Source of the DNA: Lepeophtheirus salmonis
Lineage: Eukaryota > Arthropoda > Copepoda > Siphonostomatoida > Caligidae
Direction: 5' to 3'
NCBI RefSeq assembly: GCF_016086655.4
Contig: NC_052144.2
Span: 31,961,896-32,025,895, forward strand
Length of the DNA: 64,000 nt
Shown here: one piece after another, positions 1-11,110 of the stretch
Numbering within the stretch: position 1 is the first letter of the stretch
Layout: every line of letters begins with the position of its first letter
Translations under genes and position numbers: made by a program
The notes under the pieces: model-generated
What the model saw: the letters and a program-made list of their open reading frames with translations, nothing else
Database searches by the model: none
What the model was told of the DNA's origin: nothing

Positions 1-1180
1 TTCATTTTCAGATGTTGTCATGTAAAGTTTTTTTATGTGGATCCTTCTTAGAACAGGAAGAGTTGCAATTAGATTTCCAGGGCAATCGAAAAGGGAAGGT
101 TTAGCTACATCCAAGTTATGTTTTTGGGTTTCATCTCAGCAAATTTTAAAGTCATGCCTCCGCACATTTTTTTGTAAATTGACCTAGACTGGACTCCAAT
201 ACTAACATCCAGGTGCTTTAGGACGTTGTCTAGCCCCTAAATTGACAACATTTATCCAACTGGAGTACATGTTCGATAATAAGATGGTGCTCATTGTTAC
301 ACATAAAAAAAAAAAAAAATCTCAAAGGTGCTGCTCTGAACAATTTCATAAATGTTTAGCCAAACAAAATGAGTTTTGATCAGATTATATATTTAATCTA
401 AACTTCATTATCAACCGACACTATAAATATTTATATAATTTGTATGATGTTCCTGTGATTATACTCGGCATTTTCCTTCCTCAAAATCACTTGTGTTGTT
501 AAAAGTTTTATTACTATTAAAATTATAGATCGTTCTTAACTTTTTGAGTAAGAAAACTAACAAAATCGAGAAGGAATAAATTACTTATTTTCTCCATAAT
601 GTATGTATATCATTATACAATAAATACTTGAAAAATAAGGAAGCGAAGTCTGCCGAGAGTAACTACATAAAGAGATGCATGTAAAAGGAAGAAATATGGT
701 ATAATTTGAATTAGTGTTTTGATGATATGGTCCTCTAATTTATTGATTAAGTAGATGAATCTCCTGGTATATGGACTTGCATCCACTATTGTTCCTTTGA
801 ATGCATTTATTTTCATTTGGATATCCTATAGCTACACACCTAGACTCCTGAACTTGATGTTCAGGAATATTGTCCTTTTACGGAGAGGATCACATGCCTT
901 ATTCAGTGGATTCTACCTCCAATTATGGAAGGTACATTCATTGTAGAGATGACTTTTTGCATCAAGGTATGTGACAATGACTTCTAACTTCGTGGAACAT
1001 AGCTGAGTACTCAATAACAATGATCAATAACATCAGCTGGGGTCCATACTCCACCCACACTTCCTTAATTAAATCTCAGAGTGATTCCATCTACAGTCAA
1101 TTCCACTTCGTCTGCTACTATAAGGAATACTTTATTGATTCGAGTTCTTTAGTGTGTTTAACAAAAAAAAGTAATATCCC
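1..1180. other. AT-rich DNA without a recognised gene
   Basis: No convincing coding or element signal was seen here. An A15 run sits at about 305-319. The short open frames on both strands at 613-946 and 1020-1358 have no recognisable motif and look like chance frames in AT-rich DNA. Confidence 0.5.
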
Positions 1181-1187
1181 ACTAGTG

Positions 1188-1538
1188 CAGTGTCGGTACT
1201 TATTTAAGACCAAGGACCGCAGTCCAGTCAAATCTAGTCCCATTTGTCGGTCCTTAAAGAAGGTAAAAACAATTCCTCGTGACGTCAATAAAAGTGTTTT
1301 TCATTTTTTAATTATTCCATTTTTTAATAGAACAAATTATTCAACTAAATCACAATAAAATATGTCTGTATTATAAGTAAAAAAATACTATTTTTTGCAA
1401 ACTATGTGCAATTATCTTAATACATATTTCATACCTCTTATTTGACTTGATTTTATTATGAAAATTCCAAAGAACAACAGTTAAAGACCAGTCCTAAGTC
1501 TGGACTGGACCGAATAAATGAGGATAGCCATAACACTC
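1188..1538. mobile_element. Possible hAT-type MITE (350 bp)
   Basis: The left end reads CAGTGTCGGTACTTATTT and is followed by GACCAAGGACCGCAGTCCAG. The right end, read on the other strand, gives GAGTGTTATGGCTATCCTC and then a matching CGGTCCAGTCCAG block. CAGTG-type termini with GGACCG/CGGTCC subterminal motifs are typical of non-autonomous hAT elements. There is no coding capacity inside. The 8-bp flanks (CACTAGTG on the left, CAGCGCCC on the right) do not match, so no target duplication is visible. A similar left end, CAGTCTCGGTTCTTTTTT, occurs at 57732. This is a moderate-confidence call from imperfect terminal inverted repeats. Confidence 0.4.
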
Positions 1539-1539
1539 C

Positions 1540-4515
1540 AGCGCCCTCATCTGATTCCCATTCCATTTATAATAATGAATTCGTGCTGTAGACTCCGTTC
1601 GGACTATTAATTACTATAACATCCTAGACTCTTCAAACCTTATTCAAGAGTTCCAAACTACTTGTGAGTCATTTATGTACTTTGACAATATGAATTTCAT
1701 TCAAATTTCAAAACTTGGTCAGTCTGGATTACGAACTTGTTTATCAACTTTAAAATGTTACCATTATCAAGAATTAGGATATCCATACATATAAATTTAT
1801 TAAAGATTTTAATAAATATTTCTCTTGATATTTTTAAAAAAATCTTATTATTATAAATATATTATTGTTCTAGTATTTTTTGAGAAAAAAAAATAACAAT
1901 GAAGAAAATTCAAGATATTTTGCTCTTTGAACATAAATTGTTTATTTTTCTATTTATTCCCTATGTACTTTTTTATTGAATTTGATTCCTTCAATTTAAT
2001 TTCGCAGAACTTTTTTCTTATTTTTATGTATATTATCATTAACCTTTGGAACAAAATTTTTGGCCATGCGATTAAATATTTTACTTATAATGAGTGGAAG
2101 TGATGAGCATCATTACATTATGATTCCAGAATGTCAAAAGGGTATGGGTCATCTGTTAACATCTTCATGAAAAAGTTTATATTATTTTTTTTAAATTTTC
2201 AAAAATATTTCAAATCCATAAGACAGATTAAAAACATCATATCAGATGGACGAGTAAGTCCACCCCAATCAATTTGATTAAAAAAAGTATGACGTTCTTC
2301 ATCACTTTCATGTGTAAACAAATTTACATTAAATTATTTCCTTTGATATGTAAAGATACTTTTACATGATCAATATCTTCAATAAAATTTTAATCATTCA
2401 AAATAAAATTCAAAACACAGTAAAAAAATTGAAGTAAACTTGTATATTCAGTAATATGTCGCATTTCTTAATACATTTTATTTTGTAATAATATGCAAAT
2501 AGGGGTTGAAATAGAAGCTTATTATTTTTGTACATAAAATTAAAATTTTTAAATGTTTAAGAGGAAGAGTACTCTAAATTGTTAAATAAATCCCTTACCA
2601 AATTTGTGGAATATTCATTTCATTAAAATTTTCATTTATTTCTTTGGTTAAACGAGGTAGATCTAGCTTCATTTATAGTTATTATAAGAAAATACTGCGC
2701 CAAAGTTCTTAATGCCATTTAAAAAATATACGTTTGTTTAAAGACCCAAGATAAAGAAAAATAAGCTAAGTGTTGGAATGGGTTAAGAGCAGTAATGAGA
2801 AAGATATCGAAACTGGAATTGCATCTTTTTCAATATTTTTTGGACTATGTTAGGATTTTTACGACACAAATTTTTTAGTATCATCAGATTCAAGTTTATA
2901 ACGAGAAGATATAAAATGAAGTTAACAAAGAGAAAGTTATTTTGAAGGTTCCAAATTTTGGCTAGGTACGGGTTAAATACAAAGTTTTCTTAGTGACTCA
3001 TCCTTAGGAAATATATACAAATATGTTTTATTAAATTTCCGGGGTCAGTTTAATATTTTTGGACATAGTTGCTTTTTTATTTACTTCAGAAACCTGGTGC
3101 AATAAGTATCTTTCCCATGAATAACCAAACACAGTATTTTTAGATAAAATATCACGCTTCCAACTTAATGCTGTGTTACTAATTATAATTTAATATTTAT
3201 GTATTCATATATTGTTAATTGTATTTTGAGCCTCTTTGAGTCATTGAGGGATTAGAGGTTACGATATTCTTATTATTCTATGTTGTTAAGATATTATTGC
3301 ATTATATCATCCTTAAAAATCTAATCTAATTGAGACTCAAAGAGAAGGAATTTAAATATATAGATTTGTTATTATAATAATCATTTTAGCCAATAGTTTA
3401 TTCTTGTAAACATGCATCAAATTTGTTATAATTACTAAATGCTTATACAATTTTTTTATAATTATGGAACATTATAGATCAATACAACTATACGTTTAGA
3501 CTAATTAATAACTTTTTAAATGGATAAATATATCTAGGATTTCGGTACATATATCGAAAGGCAATCCATTATATTACCGACAATATGAACATACTTTCAA
3601 GTAGTATATACACTATAGTAAGACCCAGATACAAGCTTTCAACTTTCGTGTCTTATTTAAGGAAATACCTGAATTCTTTCCATTTCCCTACTGACAGATT
3701 ACATTAATTAACTAGCAAGATATTTTCATGTACCATTTTTTATGTTTCTATTACTTTCCTATATTCCTTGATACATAAATTATACAATGATCTATCAAGA
3801 AAGTAATTGTCTAGAATGGTACATGTGATCCATCAATAGCTCAAAAAAATTTATATAATTATGTTTTTTTTCAAAGAGAAAAATGTCTATAAATTATTCA
3901 CATTTTTATTCATCATTGACAGTGATGAATGAAATTTAATTGAACTCCTTGATAAACATTCAATAACATATATATGTACATATAAAATGTTTCATTCTTA
4001 AATAAATGAGCTTATAGATACAATATTTCTATAAGTATAATAAACTATAAGTAAGATAAATTATTTTTGGTTAATGATTGATAGATCATACCAATATTAG
4101 TCTTGAACATTTCTCCATTCATTAATAAAAGTTTTTTTTTAATAAATTATGAGGACAGACATCAAATCGATTAAACAAAAAGAAAAAAAAACAGCTTGAA
4201 ATGTAATAAATCTGTGATATGTTGAATTAATTTACAATAATTTATCAAAAGTACTATCAACTTTATCTTATTCTCTTTGAATGCAAAAATAACTTTTTCT
4301 CAAAGCGGTAGATTAAACTTTCATTTAACAAAAACGTTTTTTGACATTCAATTACCCAAAAGTAGGTCATTTTTTTAATTATATTTTACGTTATTATTTG
4401 TCTTACTAAGTAATAAATTTATTTGAACTTGTTTGAATTAAAAAAATGAAATATCAATTATAAGTTTCTAAGATTCCAAAATGTAATAAATACGTTAAGT
4501 TTGGAATATATTTAG
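1540..4515. other. AT-rich intergenic DNA
   Basis: No gene was recognised in this 3-kb stretch. It contains a small inverted repeat at about 3225-3350 (listed separately) and many short A or T runs. No open frame of note is present on either strand. Confidence 0.5.
3222..3350. repeat. Short imperfect inverted repeat
   Basis: The left arm carries CTCTTTGAGTC and ATTAGA at about 3232-3256. The right arm carries the reverse complement, TCTAAT then GACTCAAAGAG, at about 3320-3345. The two arms could form a stem with a loop of roughly 65 bases. It may be a tiny MITE or a chance foldback, and no target duplication was identified. Confidence 0.4.
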
Positions 4516-4524
4516 ATCAATAAT

Positions 4525-5010
4525 ATTTGGAGTTGTCAACACAAAGGCAAGCTAGAATAATTTTTTCCCAAATTAATGTGGACTACATCAATATTACCAA
4601 TTTTCACTTATAAATCCTTTGGAGGCGACGCGCAGTTCACTTAAATTAGCTACAATTAATTATTCATGATAAAAGAATAAAAAAATGAAAGATTATATTT
4701 GAAAGGCCATATCAGGGCAATAGAAATATTGTCATACAAATCAAAAAATTTAACTATAATTATGATTCTTGGGTATCTTAAATCATCCCACAACTTTGAA
4801 TACAGTGCCTATAACTAACTCAAATATTTCAATGAAATGTTGGACTTTTTATGAATTAAAAAATAAACTTACAATTTATCCTTTTCTTGATAAATTTTTA
4901 AGATTGTGTTTTTTATGACACTCCACAAATGTACTTGTACACTTTTTATACATACAAACTGTGCATGGGTGCAACAATTTTATCAGCACAAAAAAGGTTC
5001 TTCTCATCTT
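4525..5010 (+). repeat. Old dispersed repeat, copy A
   Basis: This segment shares a series of collinear blocks with 45060-45560 on the same strand. They include a block around AACACAAAG followed by AGCT (about 4539 and 45075), a block with TTTGAATACA then ACTCAAATAT (about 4795 and 45377), and a block TTTTTATGA followed by ACACTCCA (about 4910 and 45495). Spacing is similar over nearly 500 bp, with many substitutions and indels. No coding motif is recognised, so the class is unknown. Homology was judged by eye. Confidence 0.45.
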
Positions 5011-5403
5011 AATAGTGAAAAAAAAGATTATTTGTTTTTCTTTTATTTAAGAATATTAATTGGTTAAAGAATCATCACAAGTATGAATTTTATCTCATTA
5101 GTACCAAGATTTTTGTATCCTAAAGGCGAGTTACCAAATCTATCATACGTAGGAATGTGAAAATTCTCTAAATCGTTGTAATTGCCAATTAAAAATAAAA
5201 GTCTGATAGAGCACATATTTGCAGACAGAAATTTATGCACATAAAGATTCCAACATTTTTCTTATACCTATTGGTCCATAAAAATCTGAATACTTTGAAT
5301 TTTAAACTTCAACAAGGTATAATTTATTTATTAACAATAGAATTTCAACAAAATTTATACTCAAAGTAGATATGTAACTGAGCTTTTTTAATCTTTAATG
5401 TAA

Positions 5404-5580
5404 GTACTCATTGCAGCAATGATGTACAGGATCTGGCGGAAGGCCTGGTACCCACTGCGTATGTATTCCTCATTCATAGCATCCTATTGATGGCTGATAA
5501 TGGCTTTGAAGGCCTCGATGTTTGGAGGAGGAAAAGTACAGGCTTTCCTAAAAGGTGTAGTTGAGGGGTGGCTTCAGAGT
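5404..5580 (-). pseudogene. Mariner-type transposase, C-terminal fragment
   Basis: The minus-strand translation reads KACTFPPPNIEAFKAIISHQ, then a stop in place of the expected W, then DAMNEEYIRSGYQAFRQIL. This is the C-terminal tail that follows the third catalytic Asp in one mariner subfamily. The same tail is seen at 21.9 kb and 56.7 kb (KACTVRRPN and KACSVRHSN). Only about 60 codons remain and there is one in-frame stop. The DNA-binding and catalytic parts and both terminal repeats are missing, so this is a non-functional scrap. Confidence 0.65.
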
Positions 5581-5599
5581 ATTTAATATAATTTAAACT

Positions 5600-6518
5600 G
5601 TGGTATAAAAACTTAAAAAATGAAGAATGCACATATTAATAATAAGTTTCTTCTGAAAAAGTTTAAAAGGTATTTCCAGAAGATAGTTCTCAACAAAAAC
5701 ATAAATGGATACACCCATTTCTCTGCCACAGCTACTTATTGGTCGTCTGACATTGTAGATGTGTTTATCAAAATTTCATATGACCAAACACTAAAAGCAT
5801 AATTTATTTTAAAAACACTTTGCGAATTCTGGAACTATGTGATAAATACGTATACACTGCTGGCTAAATCAGCTTTAAATTTACTTCTACCATTTGGCTA
5901 AATTTATTTACTTATTTATGTATTAACTTATGTTTGTCAAAAATAAATACAGATTGCTGCTTAACGTCAAGGATTCTCTTTGAGTTGCTGAGTCCAAAAT
6001 TAATCCTAGAATAGATTTGCGTTGCTCAATGGACAGTGCACGTCATTCAAATTAAAATTTTGTTTCGATTATCAACCTATTTACAAATTTCCAGCCTTTA
6101 ATATTAGTTTGTTTGTAAGTTTCTATATTGACATAATTTACTGGAAAAAGAGAATTGATAGTACAAATATAGCTGATTATATTTTTACAATATATTTCAT
6201 TATTACTCATAAAAATTTGGGAACCACTGACATGCACATCACACGCAACTTCAAAATAAAGTAATGTGTACTTATTTGATTACCAAGTATTTTTTTGAAG
6301 TATTGAATATTTAAAAAAATGTTTTTTATTTTTAAATGATATCATAACACTATAAATATAAGAAAAAAATAAATTATATCATATTGAGACCTTAAACTAA
6401 TGTGAAGATTCCTTTCCAAGAATATTGTTGTTCTTTTTATCTATTCTTTGGGCTTATTGTATTTTTTGCTTTTTAATAGATATTTACGAGTGCAAAATGT
6501 ATGAAATAGTAAATGATA
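5600..6518. other. AT-rich spacer
   Basis: Short open frames at 5620-5802 (+), 6022-6264 (+) and 6052-6237 (-) show no recognisable motif and overlap one another on opposite strands. Nothing else is supported. Confidence 0.4.
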
Positions 6519-6775
6519 TTAGGTTGGCTGAACAGTTCGTGGGGGTGAAAAAGGGATTGTTGCTACTGCAAGACGAGCATAGAAGACAATGCACATAGTG
6601 AACGTCAGAAAAAGGTAGTTCATCACAAAAACTTCAAAAAAGTCCACGAAATAGTTTTTAATGATCATAAAGTGAAGTTGATCGTATAGCTCTACCAATA
6701 TGAGGAAAATGTGTTGTACATAGTGTTATAAGGGAATGTTCTGCGACCGAGAAGTAAAACCAATTTTATTATTTA
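6519..6775 (+). mobile_element. Mariner 5' end: ITR plus N-terminal remnant
   Basis: TTAGGTTGGCTGAACAGTTC at 6519 matches the well-known start of mariner inverted terminal repeats (TTAGGTTGGC...). About 130 bp downstream, one plus frame at about 6652-6770 reads VFNDHKVKLIV, then a stop, then YEENVLYIV. This resembles the second helix-turn-helix of cecropia-group mariner transposases. The remnant at 29.85 kb shows the same region as LNDWKVKLYEIHR. The fragment then stops, and the catalytic domain and the right terminal repeat are missing. It is a broken 5' fragment. Confidence 0.6.
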
Positions 6776-6785
6776 GAATCCATGT

Positions 6786-7444
6786 TTAAGCAAAGAACTG
6801 CACACATCTTGCATCGCAAGTTAGTCTTGTATACCACAGACTAAACCATTGATGACAAGTCCTTTTAACATCACCAAATTTTAGAAAGACAAGGTGCATA
6901 TTTTTTTCTAAAAATCCAAAACGGAAATAATGTTTTTTAAACCACTTCTGTGTAAAAAAAAAATACGACAAACGGAATAGTGATTAACATTTTTTCCGTT
7001 CGTTGTCCTGCTTTGTACAATTTTGGATTTTTTGAAAAAAATATGCCTCCAACTGGTATAATTTAGAGAATAGCCTATGGATCTGCTTCAATATTAATGA
7101 CATAGGTTGGACCTCTGATTTTATCATAGAACTGTAAATGAGCAGCTTTCTTTGCAGGTGGCCACTTAGATGGGCCATGGTCCAGAACCTTTCCGAACTG
7201 AGATATCCATGTAGCTGAGCAGTAGTTTTTTCACCACATTGAATAATTTTAGAATTTCAATACAACCATTCTTTTCCAGATATCTTGTTCAGTAATTAAG
7301 TTACCTTTTTAAAAAATAGTGATCAAATGTAATTGATGCTTTTATATAAAATAAATTGTTATCACATTTTTTTAGAAAGTATATAAGTATCTTCTTTATT
7401 TTTACGGTGATGGTGTTTTTTTACAAGACCTCCATTTCCCCTCC
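6786..7444. other. Unassigned stretch between element ends
   Basis: Two short minus-strand open frames (6786-6971 and 6984-7178) contain slightly Cys/His-rich peptide such as DVKRTCHQWFSLWYTRLTC. I do not recognise the family. They could belong to a hAT element whose terminus lies at 7445-7459, since they run away from that end. No hAT catalytic motif was seen to confirm this. Confidence 0.25.
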
Positions 7445-7459
7445 GGTTAAGAACCACTA
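7445..7459 (-). repeat. hAT-type terminal inverted repeat end
   Basis: GGTTAAGAACCACTA is the reverse complement of TAGTGGTTCTTAACC, the usual outer end of Charlie-like hAT transposons (CAGTGGTTCTTAACC). The sequence just inside it on the minus strand continues with GGAGGGGAAATGGAGGTCTT and then a T/A-rich run, as expected for such an element. The partner terminus was not located, so only one end is called. Confidence 0.5.
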
Positions 7460-7460
7460 C

Positions 7461-8784
7461 CTTATACTTTTAATTATTACAGACTAATTAGTTTGTTTAC
7501 TTTTGACCCTCACTGCTCTTAATAATATTAATTGAGAAAATGAATTTATTCACAGGAATTGCAAAGCATGAGTATTTAAATACATAATTAGGGTTATTGT
7601 CACAACTTTTTGAAAAAAAGAAAACGAAGTATTCAAAAAAATAAAAAATAAATAAACATTTAAATTTTTTTTAAACTTTTCTTAAGTTATTTGATGTTTA
7701 AAATACATACATGAGTAATGAGTATATTTGTTCATACCTTTTAAAAGTAACAATTTTTTTCAATAAAAAAAGGGAAAAAAAAATAACTTTACGGTTATCA
7801 TTGTCAACAGTGTCAAACTATCTTTTTACCTCTAAAAAAAAGAACAACTTGAATGCCAACTAAACTACCTAAAAAGTATTTATTCAATAATGTTTTAATA
7901 CTTTTTTATAATATATTAAAATATTCCAAACATACAATTAAAAATTACTTGATTTTTGACAATGTGAGCCCAGTAAAAATAAACTCATAAAGGGAAAAGT
8001 CTTTATACTGCAAGCCTAATTCGAGTTTTAGCTCAGAAGTCCAAGTCTAAGCCCTTCAATATTTTTTTCGAATTCAGTTCGAGTATTCAGATTTCCATAA
8101 TATAAGTCCGTTGTATTAATGCTATTGTTGAGCTCAATATAATTTGGTTCTTGAGTCCAAATGAAGTCGTAAGACTCTAAAATATGGAATCAAGTCAAAG
8201 TCGACTGATAAATATCGAGTACAAGTCCCCATTTCTTAAAATAACGTTGTATGAAATATATTTGATGTTATCAATGACCGTACTTTATCAGTTTTAGGAT
8301 TTGCATACAAGACTGAGTTAGACTGAACTGGAGAAGACTGTAGGGGATTACTATAAAATTTAAAATATGAATTTTTTTCTTTTTGAACTATTTATTTTAA
8401 GATTTCCTTTAATTTTTCATTTTTTTTTCAAAAAATTGGGGGGGCTAGATTTTTGAATTTTTTTTCCAAAAAAAGATATTTAAAATTCCATTTATGAAAT
8501 TTTCCCCCTGAGCCCCGAGGAAATTTTTGAGTATAAAAAATTAAATTAATTTTTGTGGAATTACAGGACAAACCGTTTAATTCATAAATTAAAGAAGAAT
8601 AATAAGAGTTTGAGGCGAAAAATAATATGGTTTGATAAGGCAGGCAGTGTTATAGTCTCTAGATCACTCGCTGGCTATGTTTTACTTACACACGTTCGTT
8701 GCTAAACTTCATTAAATTTCACGTTCAGTATATATTTGCTGTTTTTTTTTCTTTTATAAATATAAACTTTTTGCTAAATTTAGT
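7461..8784. other. Gene-free DNA with G-run and AAGTC-type motifs
   Basis: At 7990-8350 short motifs such as GAGTTC, AAGTCC and CAAGTC recur irregularly, suggesting a degenerate low-complexity repeat. At about 8390-8525 a T-rich block contains TTGGGGGGGCTAG and CCCCCTGAGCCCCGAGG. It resembles the A/T-rich, G-run repeat at 17.7-18.1 kb. No coding sequence was recognised. Confidence 0.4.
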
Positions 8785-10027
8785 TACAGAGTGCGACAGG
8801 GAAATTTTACGCCTCGATTAAAAAAAAAATTTTCCCCTCAATTAAGATTTCAGGTGACATCTACAGCAATTTTCTGATACATGTACTGTTTTTCTTGTGC
8901 ATTATTTTGATTTGATCAAAATCTGACGAAAAATGAGTAAACATAAATCAAAAAGGCAAAGGGTTTCGGATCTCCTCAATTTGGATGTTGATCCAAAAAG
9001 AATTTCTGACATTGTCGGCGTATTTGTGAGACAGTCCGGAACATCAGAGTGACAAAGAAGATTGGGAAAGGGGTCAAAAGGAAAGTAAGAAGTGCAGTAA
9101 ATGGTTTGAAGAGAAATGAAACATTTCTCAAGTCTCTGGGGGCTAAGATGAAGGAAGCATAGCATCAAATGTGCCACTTTGCTTAGAAGTTTAACGTGGA
9201 CGAGATCAACACAAGGAGGGCAGCTCAGGATAACCTTAGTCTTAACAAGTTTTTTCAGGACTCCAAAACATATCTTCGCCTATAGCATGAAGGCCTAAAG
9301 GCTTGAGAAATACAAAAAAAACCTTCATTACTTGAAGAGTGATCCGTCGACCAGGTTTAGAACTGCAGAAACGACAGATTTATAGCACCAAACCCTGAGA
9401 AAGTCCAAGGGACCTTCAAGGCAAAACATCCGTCCCAAACAATGTGAGTGGGAGTCGTGGCCTCTGATTAGAAAAAAATAGATATCTTTTTCTTCTGAAG
9501 CCTACTATCTTGCTCTGGCTAAAGGCCAACTGTCCTGAGAACAACTATGTCTGGCCCCAAAGTGGTGCCCCCGCCATACGGTCTTGAAGACACAAAAACT
9601 TCTACAAAGAGCACTTTGCTGACTTCTGGGACAAGACTTTCTGGCCCTCCTCCAGTCCTGATCTCAATCCCCTCGACATCAATGTGTAGAGCGTCTTATA
9701 GAGCAAGGTTCGGAAGACATCACAAAAAAATGTACAGGATTTCTTAGCAAGCATCAAGAGACAATGGGCCAACATGTCCGCTGATTATATTGTCTCAACC
9801 TGCACTAAGTTGCAACCTTGTGTGGAGGCTGTTATAGATGCCGGAGGTGACCAAATTGAGTAATTATTTCCAAGATACATTTCTAAAAGTTTTTCAATAA
9901 CATTTTTGATTATACATTTCTCATAAAAATCTTTATGAGCGTCCTTGAATCGAACTTACAAACATCAGGATTTCAAGTGAATAATTTTTTCTGGAGTGCG
10001 TTTTCCACTTTGCTACATCGCGGAGTA
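8785..10027 (+). mobile_element. Near full-length mariner element, inactive
   Basis: The proposed element starts TACAGAGTGCGACAGGGAAA at 8785 and ends with CGCGGAGTA at 10027. It spans about 1.24 kb, the usual size of a mariner, with TA at both edges. The ends match only partly as inverted repeats, so the borders are tentative. The transposase frame inside (8933-9863) supports the element. Untranslated flanks of about 150 bp on each side are normal for this family. Confidence 0.5.
8933..9863 (+). pseudogene. Mariner-type transposase pseudogene
   Basis: The ATG at 8933 starts MSKHKSKRQRVSDLLNLDVD, an N-terminal helix-turn-helix of the kind shared with remnants at 35.5, 44.6 and 50.2 kb. Shifting frames then give VGVVASD at about 9455, NNYVWPQSGAPA at about 9541, the third catalytic Asp in SSSPDLNPLD at about 9655, and the tail VEAVIDAGGDQIE ending at the TAA at 9861-9863. 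The second catalytic Asp is replaced (QSG in place of QDG) and its partner His is Ile. Several stops and frameshifts interrupt the frame, which is somewhat shorter than a full gene of about 1.0 kb. The enzyme would cut and paste the element at TA sites, but this copy is dead. Confidence 0.8.
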
Positions 10028-10689
10028 TACTAGTATTAACTCTAAATGAACAAGAATTGAAATTTGTTGTCATTGATTTTCTATGAAATAACCCAAAAAT
10101 TTACTTTTGAATCTATTTCACTACTTGAATACATTATGATATAGGCTAGCAGATTAATGCTGAAATGTGGCTATGGTGAGAAAAAAAAATATAATGACAC
10201 TAAATTATTGTAAATGTCTATACAGGGTATTACATTCGTTAACAGACTAATCGTTTTGGAAAATTTAATTAAAAAATTTGGCTTACATTATGATTTTTTT
10301 TGCAGCATTAAATACTTTTTTCCATTTACACATAAATTGATACAAATACATAAAAAATTAAATTTATGAAGTAGGCTTAATTTAGTTTTTTTTCTGTTAT
10401 TAAAAGTATTGGCTATCTTTGCACTTCTCGTTGCGTGCCAAATCACTTTTTCACTGTAAAAGTAATTATTAATTTGTAAAAGGTACTATTTTATGAATAA
10501 AAACTTTGCCAATATAAATTTTCCCCATATGTTGGAGGAAAAAATCCTATACAATTTCAAGCATGCTCAATTTATAAATTGATAATGATTAAAATAAAAT
10601 ACAATAATAATTTTTAAATGATTTAAAGAGCATGTATCAATTCATATATGCGATTTTTTTTACTTTCAAATATAAAATCAATTTGTATC
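10028..10689. other. AT-rich spacer
   Basis: No gene or element was recognised between the mariner at 8.8-10.0 kb and the Tc1 remnant that follows. The plus-strand open frames starting at 10632 and 10855 lie over the Tc1 remnant on the other strand and are treated as chance frames. Confidence 0.4.
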
Positions 10690-11110
10690 CTGTTTTAGTT
10701 ATTTTGTCTTATGACTTACGATTAGCGACCGACATATCAATACAATTTGCTGCTTTCAGGATGTCTTATATATGGATTGAGGCTCCAATGCCTCTAGTTG
10801 GAAAAACAAAACAAAAAATAAACAGTAGTTTGTTATTTTTTTCTACTTTGTCTCATGGTCAGAATAGTTTACCTTAGACTATATTCCTCACTTTTTCTTC
10901 AAAAACATAAAATTGATCATTACTACTGTAAAGTTTTATTTTTGTCCCATCGGACCACAAAATGTACTTCCAAAAGGAGTATTTTCTACTTGAAAAGATT
11001 TTTACAATGGTTTTTGTTGCAAAAAGTTTCTTTCTTAAGCGTCTTGTATGTTGCCTTTGAAAAATGGACATCTGCCTTTTCCAAATAGTTCATGATGTCC
11101 TTCTTTGGTA
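10690..11110 (-). pseudogene. Tc1-clade transposase fragment
   Basis: The minus strand at 11071-10874 reads FWKYILWSDGTKIKLYSSND then QFYVFEEKV. This matches the first catalytic Asp block of Tc1 transposases (WSDE.K....N). Further on, after frame changes, TRGIGASIHI and ILKAANCIDM fit the following G-x-G and A-A-x-Y-I-D segments. The second and third acidic residues and both termini are absent. The residue after the catalytic Asp is Gly in place of Glu. This is the only clear Tc1-clade copy in the window; the others are mariner-type. It is a decayed internal fragment with stops. Confidence 0.7.

Noticed and set aside
9950..9975. B-box-like GTTCGATTC on the minus strand
   Set aside because: There is no matching A box at the right distance, and it falls in the 3' flank of a mariner. 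A tRNA gene is not supported.
10632..11088. Two overlapping plus-strand frames
   Set aside because: They overlap the Tc1 transposase fragment that is recognisable on the minus strand, and so are shadows of it.
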